Below, piece after piece: positions 24,983 through 34,463 of a stretch of DNA of 48,478 nt (positions are counted from its first letter, which is position 1; every line of letters starts with the position of its first letter). The position numbers and the translations under genes were made by a program. Source of the stretch: CAYZBF01 sp964476585. Its GTDB lineage: Bacteria > Hydrothermota > UBA3072. The notes beneath the pieces are model-generated. The model searched no databases. It was not told where the DNA came from and saw nothing but the letters and a program-made list of their open reading frames with translations. The stretch is taken from positions 1 through 48,478 of the forward strand of contig CAYZBF010000015.1 of NCBI GenBank assembly GCA_964476585.1, given 5' to 3'.

Positions 24983-25549
24983 TCACTTGAACCCTTTACA
25001 TATTTTACAATCTACCATTTTGGATGCCCTGGAGTCTTTGTAATTTTTAACCACATCAATCCACTGTGTTCTAGCTTTCTTTCTGTATGCAAATCCAAGC
25101 CAGTACATAGCTAGTGCCTTAGTGGAATCTGGTGCATTACTATTTATAACCATATTTAAATCTTCTATCCCCTGCGTAAGCTTCCCTGCAAAGAAAGGAA
25201 AATTAACTCCCAATGTTCCTCTTGTAAACCTTAACTCAATATCCTCTGGAGCAAAAGAAATCGCTTTATCCCACATCAGAAAAGCTCTGTCAATAATCTC
25301 AGTTATCTGAGAGAAGTCGCTCATTCTTCGTGCTTGCATACCTATAAACTGACCTAAATATGTATAAGCCATGGAATTGTTTGGATGTTCTTTTACTGCT
25401 TTTTCCATGGTGCTTATAGCCTGTTCAAGTTTACCAGAATTCTGATATTCTCCAGCTTTTTTAATATATTCATCAAGGGTTTTTCCCTAAACAACGGTAA
25501 AGCTTCCTATAAAAGCCAGAATTACTAAACCTCTATCTAATATCTTCAC
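24983..25549 (-). pseudogene. secreted TPR-like protein interrupted by an amber codon
   Basis: From a GTG at 25549 (GAGG ribosome binding site, own promoter) the frame encodes a 20-residue signal peptide (MKILDRGLVILAFIGSFTVV), then TAG at 25489..25487, then GKTLDEYIKKAGEYQNSGKL and an uninterrupted TPR-like body to 24983. The open part from 25408 alone would give 141 residues without a signal peptide. The body has helix pairs of the tetratricopeptide type (AYTYLGQFIGMQAR, AFLMWDKAISFAPEDIELRFTRG, AMYWLGFAYRKKA). The stop falls exactly at the expected signal cleavage region. A single CAG or similar codon changed to TAG would explain it. Confidence 0.75.
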
Positions 25550-25586
25550 ATTTTCCTCTTTTTTGAAGGGCTGTCATTTGGAAGGA

Positions 25587-25614
25587 AGTATACAAAAAAT
25601 AAAACTTAAGTCAA
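25587..25614 (-). promoter_or_regulatory. promoter for the TPR-like gene
   Basis: Minus strand TTGACT (25614..25609), 16-bp spacer, TATACT (25592..25587). The -35 box overlaps the last codon of the upstream hydrolase. Confidence 0.55.
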
Positions 25615-27050
25615 GGAGATTTTGTGTGCTCTATGATCCAGTCTCCTATCAGTTTTAATGCAGTCGGTGAAATGGTCTCTTCAATCCTTGCATACTCGGA
25701 GGGTGACCCGGTTTCTGCAGTCTGGAATAGATGATTAAGGCCTTGTAGTTCCTTAATAGTGTAATCTTCATTACCTCCGGCAAGAAGTGCCTCCTCTATA
25801 GCACTTAGATTCTCTTTGGGTGGAACCTGCAGGTCTTTTTCCCCGTTGATTGCAAGAACCGGGCATTTTACTTTCATTAAGGTGGGTTTTGGATCGTAGG
25901 TCAGGAAGAAGCGGAACCAGGGGGACAAAACCTTCTGGATTTGAGATTCCATATAAACCTCTAGATCTCCTATCGACTCTTTTTCCTCTTCGCTCAATCC
26001 TGCCAGAGCATCTTCATAAATAATACGTAATTTCTTTATAGCACTTTCGTTATTTTCTTCCTTCTTAAGCACAGCGAATATCTGTTCCTGTACAGCACGG
26101 TTCTTGGCAATCTCCTCCTCACTTTCACCACCTGCTTTTGCGATAAGGGCACCCTGTAAATACAAAATTTCTTCTCCGGTTAATCCTGTTCCTGCCAAAA
26201 GCACGATAAAAGCAATATCCGGCGACTCTGCCGCAACCATCGGGGCAATAATCCCTCCTTCGCTATGACCAATAAGTTCGATCTGTTTTGGATTAATCTC
26301 TCCACGGCTCTTAAGGTAATTAACGCTCGCAAGCACATCACTTGCGAAATCCTCGCTGGTTGCTTCCGAAACCTCGCCGGTTGATCCTCCCACCCCACGG
26401 TCATCTACCCTTAATACAGCAATACCACGGCGCGTCAGGTAATCCGCCAATACCAGGAATGGCCTGTGACCAAACACTGTTTCGTTACGATCCTGCGCAC
26501 CGGAACCTGAAATGAGCAGCGCTGCTGGGAATAAGCCTTCCGTGCGAGGCAGGGTCAATGTACCTGCTAACTTTATATCTGCCTTCTTATTCTCATAGAC
26601 AACCTCTTCCTCATCATAGGGATAGGGTTTCTCTGGTTCCTGCGGCCGTTTTACTTCTGGGGCCTCTTCTACTTTATTAAGGATAAGCGGTAGAGAAAGC
26701 CCGCTCTGTTTCCACAGTCCCATGATTTTAGTTCCATCCCCATTAAGTTTTCCCTCATAAACACCTTGGATGGTTTTCACATCAAGGATTAAATTGCCAT
26801 CCTCAATTATGACCTCACTAACAGGTATATCTATCGCTCCCTGGTCAGGACTGTCCATAGTAGCGGTAAGCACACCGTCTGGGTTTTCGGAAATTTTAAA
26901 GACCACTCTGAGCTCGGTCCCGGAAACCTTCAAGGTCCCCTGCCAGATGCCTTTAACATCTCTACCTGTATTAGCATATAGCTTTTGAGGATTTACAAGA
27001 ATTATTCCACTCAATACAAACGTGGCTAAAACAACAAATTTCCCATTCAT
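25611..27050 (-). CDS. secreted alpha/beta hydrolase (S9/S33-like) with N-terminal beta domain
   Basis: The 479-residue exported enzyme has a signal peptide (MNGKFVVLATFVLSGIILVNPQKLYA), an N-terminal beta domain (about 30-130, GIWQGTLKVSGTELRVVFKI and GLWKQSGLSLPL) and an alpha/beta hydrolase domain from about 150. The nucleophile is in GHSEGG (about 262-267), the oxyanion region is LLISGSGAQDRN, the acid is in AINGEKDLQVP and the His in LQGLNHLFQ. A helical cap with ESEEEIAKNRAVQEQ is inserted. This matches the common secreted alpha/beta hydrolase group often annotated as serine aminopeptidase S33. Substrate unknown. Confidence 0.92.
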   Translation of the reverse strand: MNGKFVVLATFVLSGIILVNPQKLYANTGRDVKGIWQGTLKVSGTELRVVFKISENPDGVLTATMDSPDQGAIDIPVSEVIIEDGNLILDVKTIQGVYEGKLNGDGTKIMGLWKQSGLSLPLILNKVEEAPEVKRPQEPEKPYPYDEEEVVYENKKADIKLAGTLTLPRTEGLFPAALLISGSGAQDRNETVFGHRPFLVLADYLTRRGIAVLRVDDRGVGGSTGEVSEATSEDFASDVLASVNYLKSRGEINPKQIELIGHSEGGIIAPMVAAESPDIAFIVLLAGTGLTGEEILYLQGALIAKAGGESEEEIAKNRAVQEQIFAVLKKEENNESAIKKLRIIYEDALAGLSEEEKESIGDLEVYMESQIQKVLSPWFRFFLTYDPKPTLMKVKCPVLAINGEKDLQVPPKENLSAIEEALLAGGNEDYTIKELQGLNHLFQTAETGSPSEYARIEETISPTALKLIGDWIIEHTKSP

Positions 27051-27303
27051 ATAACACCTCTTAAAATTTAATAGTGTTAAGTTAAGATTTTTGATATTTT
27101 CCTTCTTTTCTCTTAACGAGCTCTGAGTCCCTACAGACTATTTCAAATTTTTTGCACACCGTTCTCAAAGCATATATATTCAGCTCGTCTTATAAGATTA
27201 CCAAGAACTTAAAGAAAAATTCACTTAAAGTCAAGAAGTTTTAAAGGGATATGAACATTGAGTAAAGATTTTTATATTAAATGGACAAAATATTAAATGA
27301 GAC

Positions 27304-27331
27304 TTGACAAAAGTTCTTTTTCAATTATAAT
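27304..27331 (+). promoter_or_regulatory. strong sigma-70 promoter for the type IX cargo
   Basis: Perfect TTGACA (27304..27309), 16-bp spacer, perfect TATAAT (27326..27331). It drives the 23-codon ORF and the sialidase-like surface protein, leaving a leader of about 180 bases. Confidence 0.8.
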
Positions 27332-27437
27332 TTTTCCTTACATATTTTAAACCAGCTGCTATTGGTTAACTTTTGAGGATCTTAGTTAGTTAGGTTAGAT
27401 GAGTGTTTATAAATTGTAAAACAAACAAGGAGGTTGT

Positions 27438-27509
27438 ATGATTAAGTCGGTATTTGTTTTTTGTTATCCAGTCTTCACCCAATTCACTCTTAAAAGTAAA
27501 AATGCATAA
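27438..27509 (+). CDS. short leader ORF (23 codons)
   Basis: An ORF beginning MIKSVFVFCYPVFTQF has an AAGGAGG ribosome binding site whose context (AAGGAGGTTGTATGA) nearly repeats that of the next gene (AAGGAGGTTGCATGA). It ends 12 bases before the start of the surface protein. It could be a leader peptide, a duplicated and truncated signal-peptide start, or chance. Confidence 0.35.
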   Translation: MIKSVFVFCYPVFTQFTLKSKNA

Positions 27510-27521
27510 AAAGGAGGTTGC

Positions 27522-29240
27522 ATGAAAAGAATATTAATTGTGGTAATACTCTTTATTAGTCTATTAGTTTATGGTACAAAATCTATGGATGAACTGATTG
27601 ATCCAGATGTAATTATATCACCACAGGACCCAGCAATTACTTCAATTATTGAAAAAATGGATGAAGCAAAGGATAACGGAGATATTGCACTCTTTAAACA
27701 ACTATTAAAAGAATATAAAGAATTGAATCCTCCAGCAAAAATACATGATGGTCCTCAGTCAGTAGCAGGTCAATCCAATTTCAAGAGCAAATGGTCTTAT
27801 AATGATATTGAAGTTGACAGTGCATATGCTTACCAAGAATTTTCAATGGATACCAGAGATAATAGTCGTATCTATCTTGCAGCATCAAGGCAGCTAACCT
27901 CAACGGATGACAATACAATTCTAGTCAATTATTCAGATGATGGAATAACCTGGTACTACATTTATAACCTACAATGGGGTGGACATGATTTTTATCATCC
28001 TTCCTTAAAAATTGTTGAAAAACCAGATACTGACTATCTTTTCATAGCCTTTGAAGCAGAGGAAACAGCAAGTCCTTATAATCGGGATATTCTCGTTTTT
28101 CGTTCCAATCTAGTTAGTGGTGCAACAGTTTTCTATTACCCGGCTGACAATGCATCAATTGACGAGAGGGATCCAAGTCTGGACGCTGATGACGTCGTCT
28201 ATCCATCATTACCCTACCTACACCTTGCATTCGAGAGTGGAGACAGCGTTGCCTATATGCGCTCGTTAGATCTGGGTGCAACCTGGGTAGATAAGGCAAT
28301 AATCGGTGCTGGAGCTACAAACTGGGATTACTATGACCCATCCTTGGCTTATGGACCGTCCACACCGAATGCAGATTCGATGAATCTTGGTGTCGCATGG
28401 ACTTATTACCAAGTGTCACCATGGGTTAATAGAATCAGATTCAAAAGAAATCGTGATAAAGGTTTATCAACTGCCTGGTTGGGCACAGAGTACTTTACTG
28501 CTCCAGACCATAACTTTGATGACAGACCTTCTCTTAAAATGACCCATGGGGTGATGAACTCGGCTGTAATAGTATTCGCACGTCGTGATACGACTGGAAC
28601 AGACGCTGAAGATCTATGTAATTTCTATACATATGATGCTGGTCGAACATGGAATGATGCAACTCTTTATGGAGGTGGACCTTACCAGGTTCTTAATACT
28701 CTTTCTCTTGATGATACACCAAATGATTATCATGTCTTCTTCAAGGGTGATAATGACGATATAAGATATAAGGAAGCACATTACGATGATTTCTCATACT
28801 CTGGATGGGCATTTTCTTTACCAATAAGTGATACAGGAGATATAAGCGATGTCTCATCACCCGCTTCTGCAGTCCTGGATACTATGCCCTATGTGTGTTG
28901 GAAAACTTATGCTCCTGGTTGGAAACTGATGTTTAATGCACTCTGGTTCCAGACAGGTGTAGAGGAAGACGAATTTACACCTACTACTGCTTTTCACCTA
29001 TATCCAAATCCATCAAATGGAATAGCGACACTTTCCTACTCAGTATCAAAAGAGGGTATTGTAAAAATATCCATATATGATATCTCTGGAAGATTAATCA
29101 GGGATTTAATCAATGAGACTAAAAGAGCAGGAAATTACGCACTTGATATTAATAATAAAAATCTTTCCTCAGGTATTTACTTCCTACACATCAGAATACC
29201 AGATGGGGTATATACAAAGTCGATGACCGTGGTGAGATAG
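27522..29240 (+). CDS. sialidase-like beta-propeller protein with type IX sorting domain
   Basis: The 572-residue surface protein begins with a signal peptide (MKRILIVVILFISLLVYG). The middle (about 85-460) consists of repeated beta sheets with Asp-box-like text such as SDDGITWYYIY, RSLDLGATWVD and TYDAGRTWND, typical of sialidase/BNR propellers. The C-terminus (about 488-572, FHLYPNPSNGIATLSYSVSK, then SSGIYFLHIRI) is a type IX sorting domain. No catalytic residues are recognised, so it may be a binding or structural surface protein. It ends TAG-TAA followed by a bidirectional terminator. Confidence 0.88.
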   Translation: MKRILIVVILFISLLVYGTKSMDELIDPDVIISPQDPAITSIIEKMDEAKDNGDIALFKQLLKEYKELNPPAKIHDGPQSVAGQSNFKSKWSYNDIEVDSAYAYQEFSMDTRDNSRIYLAASRQLTSTDDNTILVNYSDDGITWYYIYNLQWGGHDFYHPSLKIVEKPDTDYLFIAFEAEETASPYNRDILVFRSNLVSGATVFYYPADNASIDERDPSLDADDVVYPSLPYLHLAFESGDSVAYMRSLDLGATWVDKAIIGAGATNWDYYDPSLAYGPSTPNADSMNLGVAWTYYQVSPWVNRIRFKRNRDKGLSTAWLGTEYFTAPDHNFDDRPSLKMTHGVMNSAVIVFARRDTTGTDAEDLCNFYTYDAGRTWNDATLYGGGPYQVLNTLSLDDTPNDYHVFFKGDNDDIRYKEAHYDDFSYSGWAFSLPISDTGDISDVSSPASAVLDTMPYVCWKTYAPGWKLMFNALWFQTGVEEDEFTPTTAFHLYPNPSNGIATLSYSVSKEGIVKISIYDISGRLIRDLINETKRAGNYALDINNKNLSSGIYFLHIRIPDGVYTKSMTVVR

Positions 29241-29263
29241 TAATAAATAGACAGAGTAATTTA

Positions 29264-29293
29264 GAAAAGAGGTGGGGAAACCCACCTCTTTTC
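29264..29293. terminator. bidirectional intrinsic terminator
   Basis: A perfect 13-bp stem (GAAAAGAGGTGGG / CCCACCTCTTTTC) closed by a GAAA tetraloop lies between convergent genes. The stem ends in A/T pairs on both sides, and the T-rich sequence that follows on the plus strand supplies the U-tract. It reaches the stop codon of the Lon-like gene. Confidence 0.85.
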
Positions 29294-31704
29294 TATTTCT
29301 TTTTTTTCTTTTTTTTCTTTACCCTGGAAGGTGGATACTCGCTAAGTTTTTCGCTCATCTCCTTGAGTCGGGCATCAACCCGAAAATTGATGGTATTCTT
29401 TTCAAATGTACCATCAGCCTTTCTTTTTCCAGCCTTTACTCCTGTGAGTATTTCGACACCCTCATCAATTGTCCGGGCAGGATAAATGTGGAACTTACCT
29501 TCCTTGACGGCATTCACCAATTCCTCCTTAAGCATGAGATTCTGAATGTTTCTCTCCGGAATTAGCACACCCTGTATCCCGGTAAGACCTTTTGCTTTGC
29601 AAAGTTCAAAGAAACCTTCGATCTTTTCATTCACCCCACCTATAGCTTGAATTTCACCCTTTTGATTTACTGAGCCGGTCACAGCAATTCCAGCTCTTAC
29701 CGGAAGATCGGAAAGAGCGGAAAGTATGGCGTAGAGTTCGGTGCTTGAAGCACTATCCCCCTCCACCTCTCCATAGCTCTGTTCAAACACCAATCGGGCA
29801 GAAAGGCTTAACGGTTTGTCCTTTGAGTACTTTTCTGCAAGGTAACCACTGAGAATCATCACACCCTTTGTGTGGATCTTTCCTCCCAGTTTAGATTCTC
29901 GTTCAATATCAATGATGCCTTCCGCGCCCATACCTACACTTACACTAACCCTTGATGGCCTACCAAATGAGAAATCACCCATGCTTATGACCGAGAGACC
30001 ATTCACCTGCCCGATGGCTTCACCCTCGGTATCAATGAGAATTATACCACGATCTATCATCTCCTGAATCTTTTCCTGAATGAGATTTGAACGATATATC
30101 TTCTCGTTAATCGCCTTCATTACATGTTTAGAGGATATGTATTTAGATCCATCCTCGGAGGCATAGAAGTTGGCTTCTCTTATAATATCCGCTACGTCAG
30201 CAAATTGCGTAGAGAGTTTTTTCTGATCCTCAGCTAATCTTGAGCTATATTCAATTACTTTGGATACAGCTGACATATTAAGGTGTTTTAGTCCTTCTTT
30301 ATTGCAAAGGGTACAGATAAAGGAAGAATAACTCTTCACATTCTCTTCAGTGCGGTCCATAGTTGTGTCAAAGTCTGCCTTGACTTTAAAGAGCTCTCTA
30401 AAATCCTTGTCTAGGGTGTATGCCAAATGATAAATGAACGGACTTCCTAAAAGGACTACCTTTACATCAAGAGGAATAGGTTCTGGTCTCAATCCCTTGG
30501 TAGAGATCAACCCCAGCCGTTCAGATAAATCTTCTATGCCAACCTCCTCATTCATCAATGCCCTTTTTAAGCCATCCCAGGAAAACATATTTCGTAGCAA
30601 CTCCTCCACAGGAATCACCAGGTAACCGCCATTGGACTTGTGGAGAGAACCTGCACGAATCATGGTAAAATCGGTGCTTAATACACCGTACTGCGCCTCT
30701 TTTTCAATTCTACCGAAGAGGTTATGGTAGGTGGGATTGTGCTCTATAACCACTGGACCACCCAGAATATCTGAGTTATCTATTATCACGTTCACCTCAT
30801 ATTTCCTGAATATGATCTCTCTCGCGCGAAGATCAGCAATGGGGTTAGGAGTTCCTTTCTCTTCCAGGAACTGGGATATATTATCAAGGATATCCTCTTC
30901 TACCTCCTCTAAATATGTAACAACATCAGGGTTATCCTTATATTTTTCCTGAATTATATATACCAAATGGCCAATTGAGTAGCGGGCAATCTGCCTCTCT
31001 AATTTTTTAATCTCTTCTTTTATCTTCTCCTCTACTTCGCTTACCTGTCTCATGGTGTTCCTTAGGTCAGATTTTAATTCTTCTCGTCTTTTTTCAATCT
31101 TGTCTTTTTCGTCTGCACCAAGAGCCATGAATTCCTGGTCACTCATTGGCTTGCCATCCATCACTGGAACAATGAAAAGGCCAATAGGAGTTTTCTGAAT
31201 TGAAAATCCTTCTTTCTGAGTTCTCCGATTGAGTTTATTAAGAAGTTTCTTTTTTTCTTCATCTAATGTTTTCACTGTTTCATCTCTTTTTCGCACATAA
31301 TCCTCACTCTGAAACGCTTCGGGAAGCGTTCTACGAGCTTCACGTATAAGATGTTTCATATCCTTCTGGAAGGATATGCCTTTCCCAGAAGGTAGCTTTA
31401 AAGCTTTTGGTTCATATGCATTTTTGAAGTTATCCACATAGCACCAGTCATGGGGAACAGGTTTTGTTTTAGCTAACTCATCTAAGAAATTTTTTACAGC
31501 AGTCTCTTTGCCAGTTCCTGGTGTGCCCGCCACATAGATATTAAAACCACTGTTCTTAATATAGAGACCAAAATTCAGAGCTTTAAGGGCTCTATCCTGC
31601 CCTATAATTTCTTTGAGAAGCGCCATTGATTCAGTAGTTTCGCAATTGAGAACTGATGCATCAAATTCGTTTCTCAATTTTTCCCACGATAGTTCCTCTG
31701 TCAT
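29293..31704 (-). CDS. LonB-like AAA protease with C-terminal polylysine
   Basis: The 803-residue protein belongs to the bacterial LonB/TTC1975-like branch of Lon proteases, without the N-terminal Lon substrate domain. Walker A is GTPGTGKE (60-67); a long coiled insert (about 120-260) separates the AAA halves, and the proteolytic domain follows. The catalytic dyad is Ser651 in EGDSAS and Lys694 in GGVNEK, 43 residues apart as in Archaeoglobus LonB. The product ends in eight Lys residues encoded by A-rich sequence just before the terminator. AGGAGG precedes the start. It probably degrades misfolded or regulatory proteins; it is monocistronic. Confidence 0.9.
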   Translation of the reverse strand: MTEELSWEKLRNEFDASVLNCETTESMALLKEIIGQDRALKALNFGLYIKNSGFNIYVAGTPGTGKETAVKNFLDELAKTKPVPHDWCYVDNFKNAYEPKALKLPSGKGISFQKDMKHLIREARRTLPEAFQSEDYVRKRDETVKTLDEEKKKLLNKLNRRTQKEGFSIQKTPIGLFIVPVMDGKPMSDQEFMALGADEKDKIEKRREELKSDLRNTMRQVSEVEEKIKEEIKKLERQIARYSIGHLVYIIQEKYKDNPDVVTYLEEVEEDILDNISQFLEEKGTPNPIADLRAREIIFRKYEVNVIIDNSDILGGPVVIEHNPTYHNLFGRIEKEAQYGVLSTDFTMIRAGSLHKSNGGYLVIPVEELLRNMFSWDGLKRALMNEEVGIEDLSERLGLISTKGLRPEPIPLDVKVVLLGSPFIYHLAYTLDKDFRELFKVKADFDTTMDRTEENVKSYSSFICTLCNKEGLKHLNMSAVSKVIEYSSRLAEDQKKLSTQFADVADIIREANFYASEDGSKYISSKHVMKAINEKIYRSNLIQEKIQEMIDRGIILIDTEGEAIGQVNGLSVISMGDFSFGRPSRVSVSVGMGAEGIIDIERESKLGGKIHTKGVMILSGYLAEKYSKDKPLSLSARLVFEQSYGEVEGDSASSTELYAILSALSDLPVRAGIAVTGSVNQKGEIQAIGGVNEKIEGFFELCKAKGLTGIQGVLIPERNIQNLMLKEELVNAVKEGKFHIYPARTIDEGVEILTGVKAGKRKADGTFEKNTINFRVDARLKEMSEKLSEYPPSRVKKKKKKKK

Positions 31705-32158
31705 AAATCCTCCTTTCTTATGAAAACAACTATCTCACTCCACTTAAGAATAGAAGTCTCTCGGTTGGTCTGTAGACAAAAACTGAATGCCGACAGCTAT
31801 TACCACTTTGCACTTCACATACTATATTCCCCATTGAGGTGATTCCTCTGCGACTATTACCCGCCTTAAATATTATAATTATTTCTATTCACTATTATTG
31901 TCAAGGGTTTTTTGCATCGAGATTATAAAAACCAAAGCCCATATTTGCCACATCAAAAATATCAGCCATAGAGAGAGTCGCTTTGCTCCAGTGAAAAATG
32001 AGGTTTAGAAGGTCTTTTTTAATCTAAAATTGATTGTTCTATAATATATTTATAGAAAAAAGGGTAAGACAGAGGTAAAAGAACCGTTGACTATTCTATG
32101 GTTGAACATAATATTGGCAATTAGAGAATCTAATGAAATATAGAATAAAGGATGTTTA
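31705..32158. other. intergenic region between divergent genes
   Basis: It contains a TTGACA on the minus strand at 31904..31899 that may serve the protease (its best -10, TATAAT, is 21 bp away, so this is weak) and the DUF711 promoter. No gene seen. Confidence 0.55.
32087..32114 (+). promoter_or_regulatory. promoter for DUF711-glycosylase operon
   Basis: TTGACT (32087..32092), 16-bp spacer, TAATAT (32109..32114), 45 bases before the start codon. Confidence 0.55.
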
Positions 32159-33313
32159 ATGAAGATTAGGACTATTACTGCTGGTATTACACTCACCATT
32201 CCTATAAAAGCTAACAAAGTAACCTCCATTATTGAGTTCCTTAAGAAAGCGAGAGAGGAATTTGAGTTATTTGGTTCCAAAGTGCAGAGTATTAGACTAA
32301 CGACCCAACCCTGGACTGAATACTTAAGTGGGATGGAAAAAGATGAAATAATTGAGAATATCTGTACTTTAGAGAGCCTTTGCATAGAAAATGGAGTGGA
32401 TTTTTTAAGTATAGGAACTACATTTGAGCCGGATTCTATTGATATAATACCTGGACTTTTAGAGAAAACTTCGATTACATCCTGCTCTATCACCATCGGA
32501 AATACCAAAGAAGGTATAAACTTCGAAACAATAAATAAAACCGCTGAGGCTATCCTTGAAATTTCCAGGATAACTGATAAAGGTATCGGAAATTTCAACT
32601 TTGCCGGAATCATAAACTGCCCTTCTGATATACCCTTCTTCCCTGCTTCATACCATAGAGGAAAACATTCCTTTTCAATAGGAACAGAGAGCGGGGATTT
32701 AATCGTAAAGGCATTTTCAGGCTCAGGGAATCTAAATGAAGCGAAACAGAATCTCCACAAGATTTTTCATATAAATTTCAAGGTGCTTGAAAAAATATCC
32801 AGAGCCTTGTCTAAAGAAAGCACGTTTCCATTTAAAGGAATAGATGTGTCTCCCGCACCTTCCTTAATTCCAGAAGAAAGTATTGCCTTCGGCTTTGAGA
32901 AGTTACTGGGAGATAAGTTTGGATCTCCGGGAACTCTTGCTATTGCTGGAATGACCACCGATGTAATTAAGAACTTAAATGTGAAAAAATGCGGTTACTC
33001 TGGACTAATGCTACCTATACTAGAAGACGTGGGCCTTGCCAGGAGGTACAAAGAGAAAACGTTTGATATTGGTAACCTCTTAGAATATTCAGCCGTCTGT
33101 GGAACTGGTCTGGATTGTATACCACTTCCAGGAAATATATCTCATAAGAAGATTAAGAATATCCTCTTAGATATAGCAACTCTTTCCATCAAACTATCCA
33201 AACCCCTTTCAGCAAGGCTTCTGCCCTGTCCGGGAAAAAAAGCAGGCGATATTACAGATTTCGATTCTCCTTATCTTGTGGATACTCTGATAAGGGATGT
33301 GGCTCCTAACTAA
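32159..33313 (+). CDS. DUF711 (UPF0210) family protein
   Basis: The 384-residue protein matches DUF711: IRTITAGITL at the start, SIRLTTQPW, the central PFFPASYHRG segment, GIDVSPAPSLIPEESIAFGFEKLLGDKFGSPGTLA, and GYSGLMLPILEDVGLARR near residue 280. The family is about 400-450 residues long, cytoplasmic, and structurally a PFL-like fold without assigned reaction. The weak ribosome binding site is AAAGGA. The next gene begins immediately after its TAA. Confidence 0.9.
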   Translation: MKIRTITAGITLTIPIKANKVTSIIEFLKKAREEFELFGSKVQSIRLTTQPWTEYLSGMEKDEIIENICTLESLCIENGVDFLSIGTTFEPDSIDIIPGLLEKTSITSCSITIGNTKEGINFETINKTAEAILEISRITDKGIGNFNFAGIINCPSDIPFFPASYHRGKHSFSIGTESGDLIVKAFSGSGNLNEAKQNLHKIFHINFKVLEKISRALSKESTFPFKGIDVSPAPSLIPEESIAFGFEKLLGDKFGSPGTLAIAGMTTDVIKNLNVKKCGYSGLMLPILEDVGLARRYKEKTFDIGNLLEYSAVCGTGLDCIPLPGNISHKKIKNILLDIATLSIKLSKPLSARLLPCPGKKAGDITDFDSPYLVDTLIRDVAPN

Positions 33314-33982
33314 ATGCATATAAAAAAGCCAAAGCTCAATCAAGCTGCAACAAACGAGATAAAAAGAATCTATCAGAATCTTAAAGAAGAGATTGAGAAA
33401 AGACTAAAAAGCTTCAGCGAATTCGGAAGGCAAGGAACCAAAAAAGAAATCTTTACAGAACTTGCATTTTGTCTCTTAACCCCACAATCAAAGGCAAGGG
33501 ATTGCTGGAGAGCTGTAGAAAATATGGTTAGAAATGGCACCCTTTTTAAGGGAAATGCAATAGAGATACAAAAATATTTAAAAAATGTTAGATTTAAATA
33601 CAAAAAGTCAGAATATATAGTAAGTGCACGAGAGAAATTTTTCGGGGAAGAAAACCAGATATATTCCTCAATAAAAAATAACGAAGATCCCCTTAAACTT
33701 CGAGATTATCTTGTAGAAAATATAAAGGGAATGGGATATAAAGAAGCAAGCCACTTCCTAAGAAATATTGGTATAGGTGGCAATCTTGCAATCCTTGACC
33801 GCCACATTCTAAGAAACCTTCAAAAACTGGGTATTATAGAGGGTACAATTAAATCCTGCTCCGTCAAAAAATATAGAGAAATTGAAAAGAAATTGATAAA
33901 ATTCTCAAAGGAAGTTGAAATACCCTTGAGCCATCTTGACCTTACCCTCTGGGCAAAAGAAACAGGAGAAGTCTTTAAGTAA
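33314..33982 (+). CDS. N-glycosylase/DNA lyase (Ogg2-like, HhH-GPD)
   Basis: The 222-residue protein removes 8-oxoguanine and cleaves the abasic site. It matches the Ogg2 family common in archaea and some anaerobic bacteria. The helix-hairpin-helix is NIKGMGYKEASHFLRNIG, with the catalytic Lys in GMGYKEASHF, and the catalytic Asp lies 20-25 residues later in NLAILDRHILRNL. A typical terminal block DLTLWAKETGEVFK is present. It starts directly after the DUF711 stop, so the two are coupled. Repair of oxidised guanine fits the nearby oxidative-stress island. Confidence 0.9.
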   Translation: MHIKKPKLNQAATNEIKRIYQNLKEEIEKRLKSFSEFGRQGTKKEIFTELAFCLLTPQSKARDCWRAVENMVRNGTLFKGNAIEIQKYLKNVRFKYKKSEYIVSAREKFFGEENQIYSSIKNNEDPLKLRDYLVENIKGMGYKEASHFLRNIGIGGNLAILDRHILRNLQKLGIIEGTIKSCSVKKYREIEKKLIKFSKEVEIPLSHLDLTLWAKETGEVFK

Positions 33983-34463
33983 ATTGATAATGTTTTAACA
34001 TCCGCAAGGAAAGTTCTGGTGTCCACCTGCATAGTGCAATATTCTATCTTCAAACATTGTCTCCTATTATTTTTATCAGAAAAGCTTGGTTTTGACAGTA
34101 CCCGCATCCTCGCTCTTGTTTATATATTTTCCATCATATAACATCTATCTAACCCCCACCCCCCATTACGTCCCCTATTATTCACAAAATTTGAAAAATT
34201 TGCCGGTTTCAGAAATATATCCTCAGGCCTTAAGCCTTAACATCACTGCTGATAAATAATTGCCTTTTACTTATATATTATACATACAATTCTTCCGTTT
34301 CAAGTATTACCCCTCTTGAGTTTCATAATCTCCACGAAAAATGAGGGTAGTCTGAGAAATCCAGAGGTTGACAATCAATTCAATTCCAATATTGTTTTTA
34401 TAGCTGTAAATCACTGAATTGACTTATTGGCTAATGTAATATTAAAAAAAAACAGGAGGTAAA
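33983..34463. other. intergenic region, no gene seen
   Basis: AT-rich and stop-dense on both strands. A possible promoter for the following ferritin-like gene lies near the right end. No other signal. Confidence 0.6.
34368..34395 (+). promoter_or_regulatory. possible promoter and CAATATTG palindrome
   Basis: TTGACA (34368..34373), 16-bp spacer, TATTGT (34390..34395; weak). The -10 overlaps the palindrome CAATATTG (34387..34394), whose half-sites recur in the inverted repeat upstream of perR. Confidence 0.4.

Larger units (their letters stand above)
27051..27521. other. intergenic region with promoter and short ORF
   Basis: Divergent spacer. It contains the promoter at 27304..27331 and a 23-codon ORF with a good ribosome binding site. 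No other gene or RNA is seen. Confidence 0.6.

Noticed and set aside
24983..25408. 141-codon TPR ORF as a complete cytoplasmic protein
   Set aside because: A signal peptide with ribosome binding site and promoter lies upstream in frame; the ATG at 25408 is internal.
31870..31904. Promoter for the LonB-like gene
   Set aside because: TTGACA is perfect but the only good -10 is 21 bp away; nearer boxes match poorly.
32050..32760. 236-codon minus-strand ORF opposite DUF711
   Set aside because: It is antisense to a clear DUF711 gene; the long open frame reflects codon bias of that gene.
33820..34107. 95-codon minus-strand ORF after the DNA glycosylase
   Set aside because: Half of it is antisense to the glycosylase and there is no ribosome binding site or recognisable motif.
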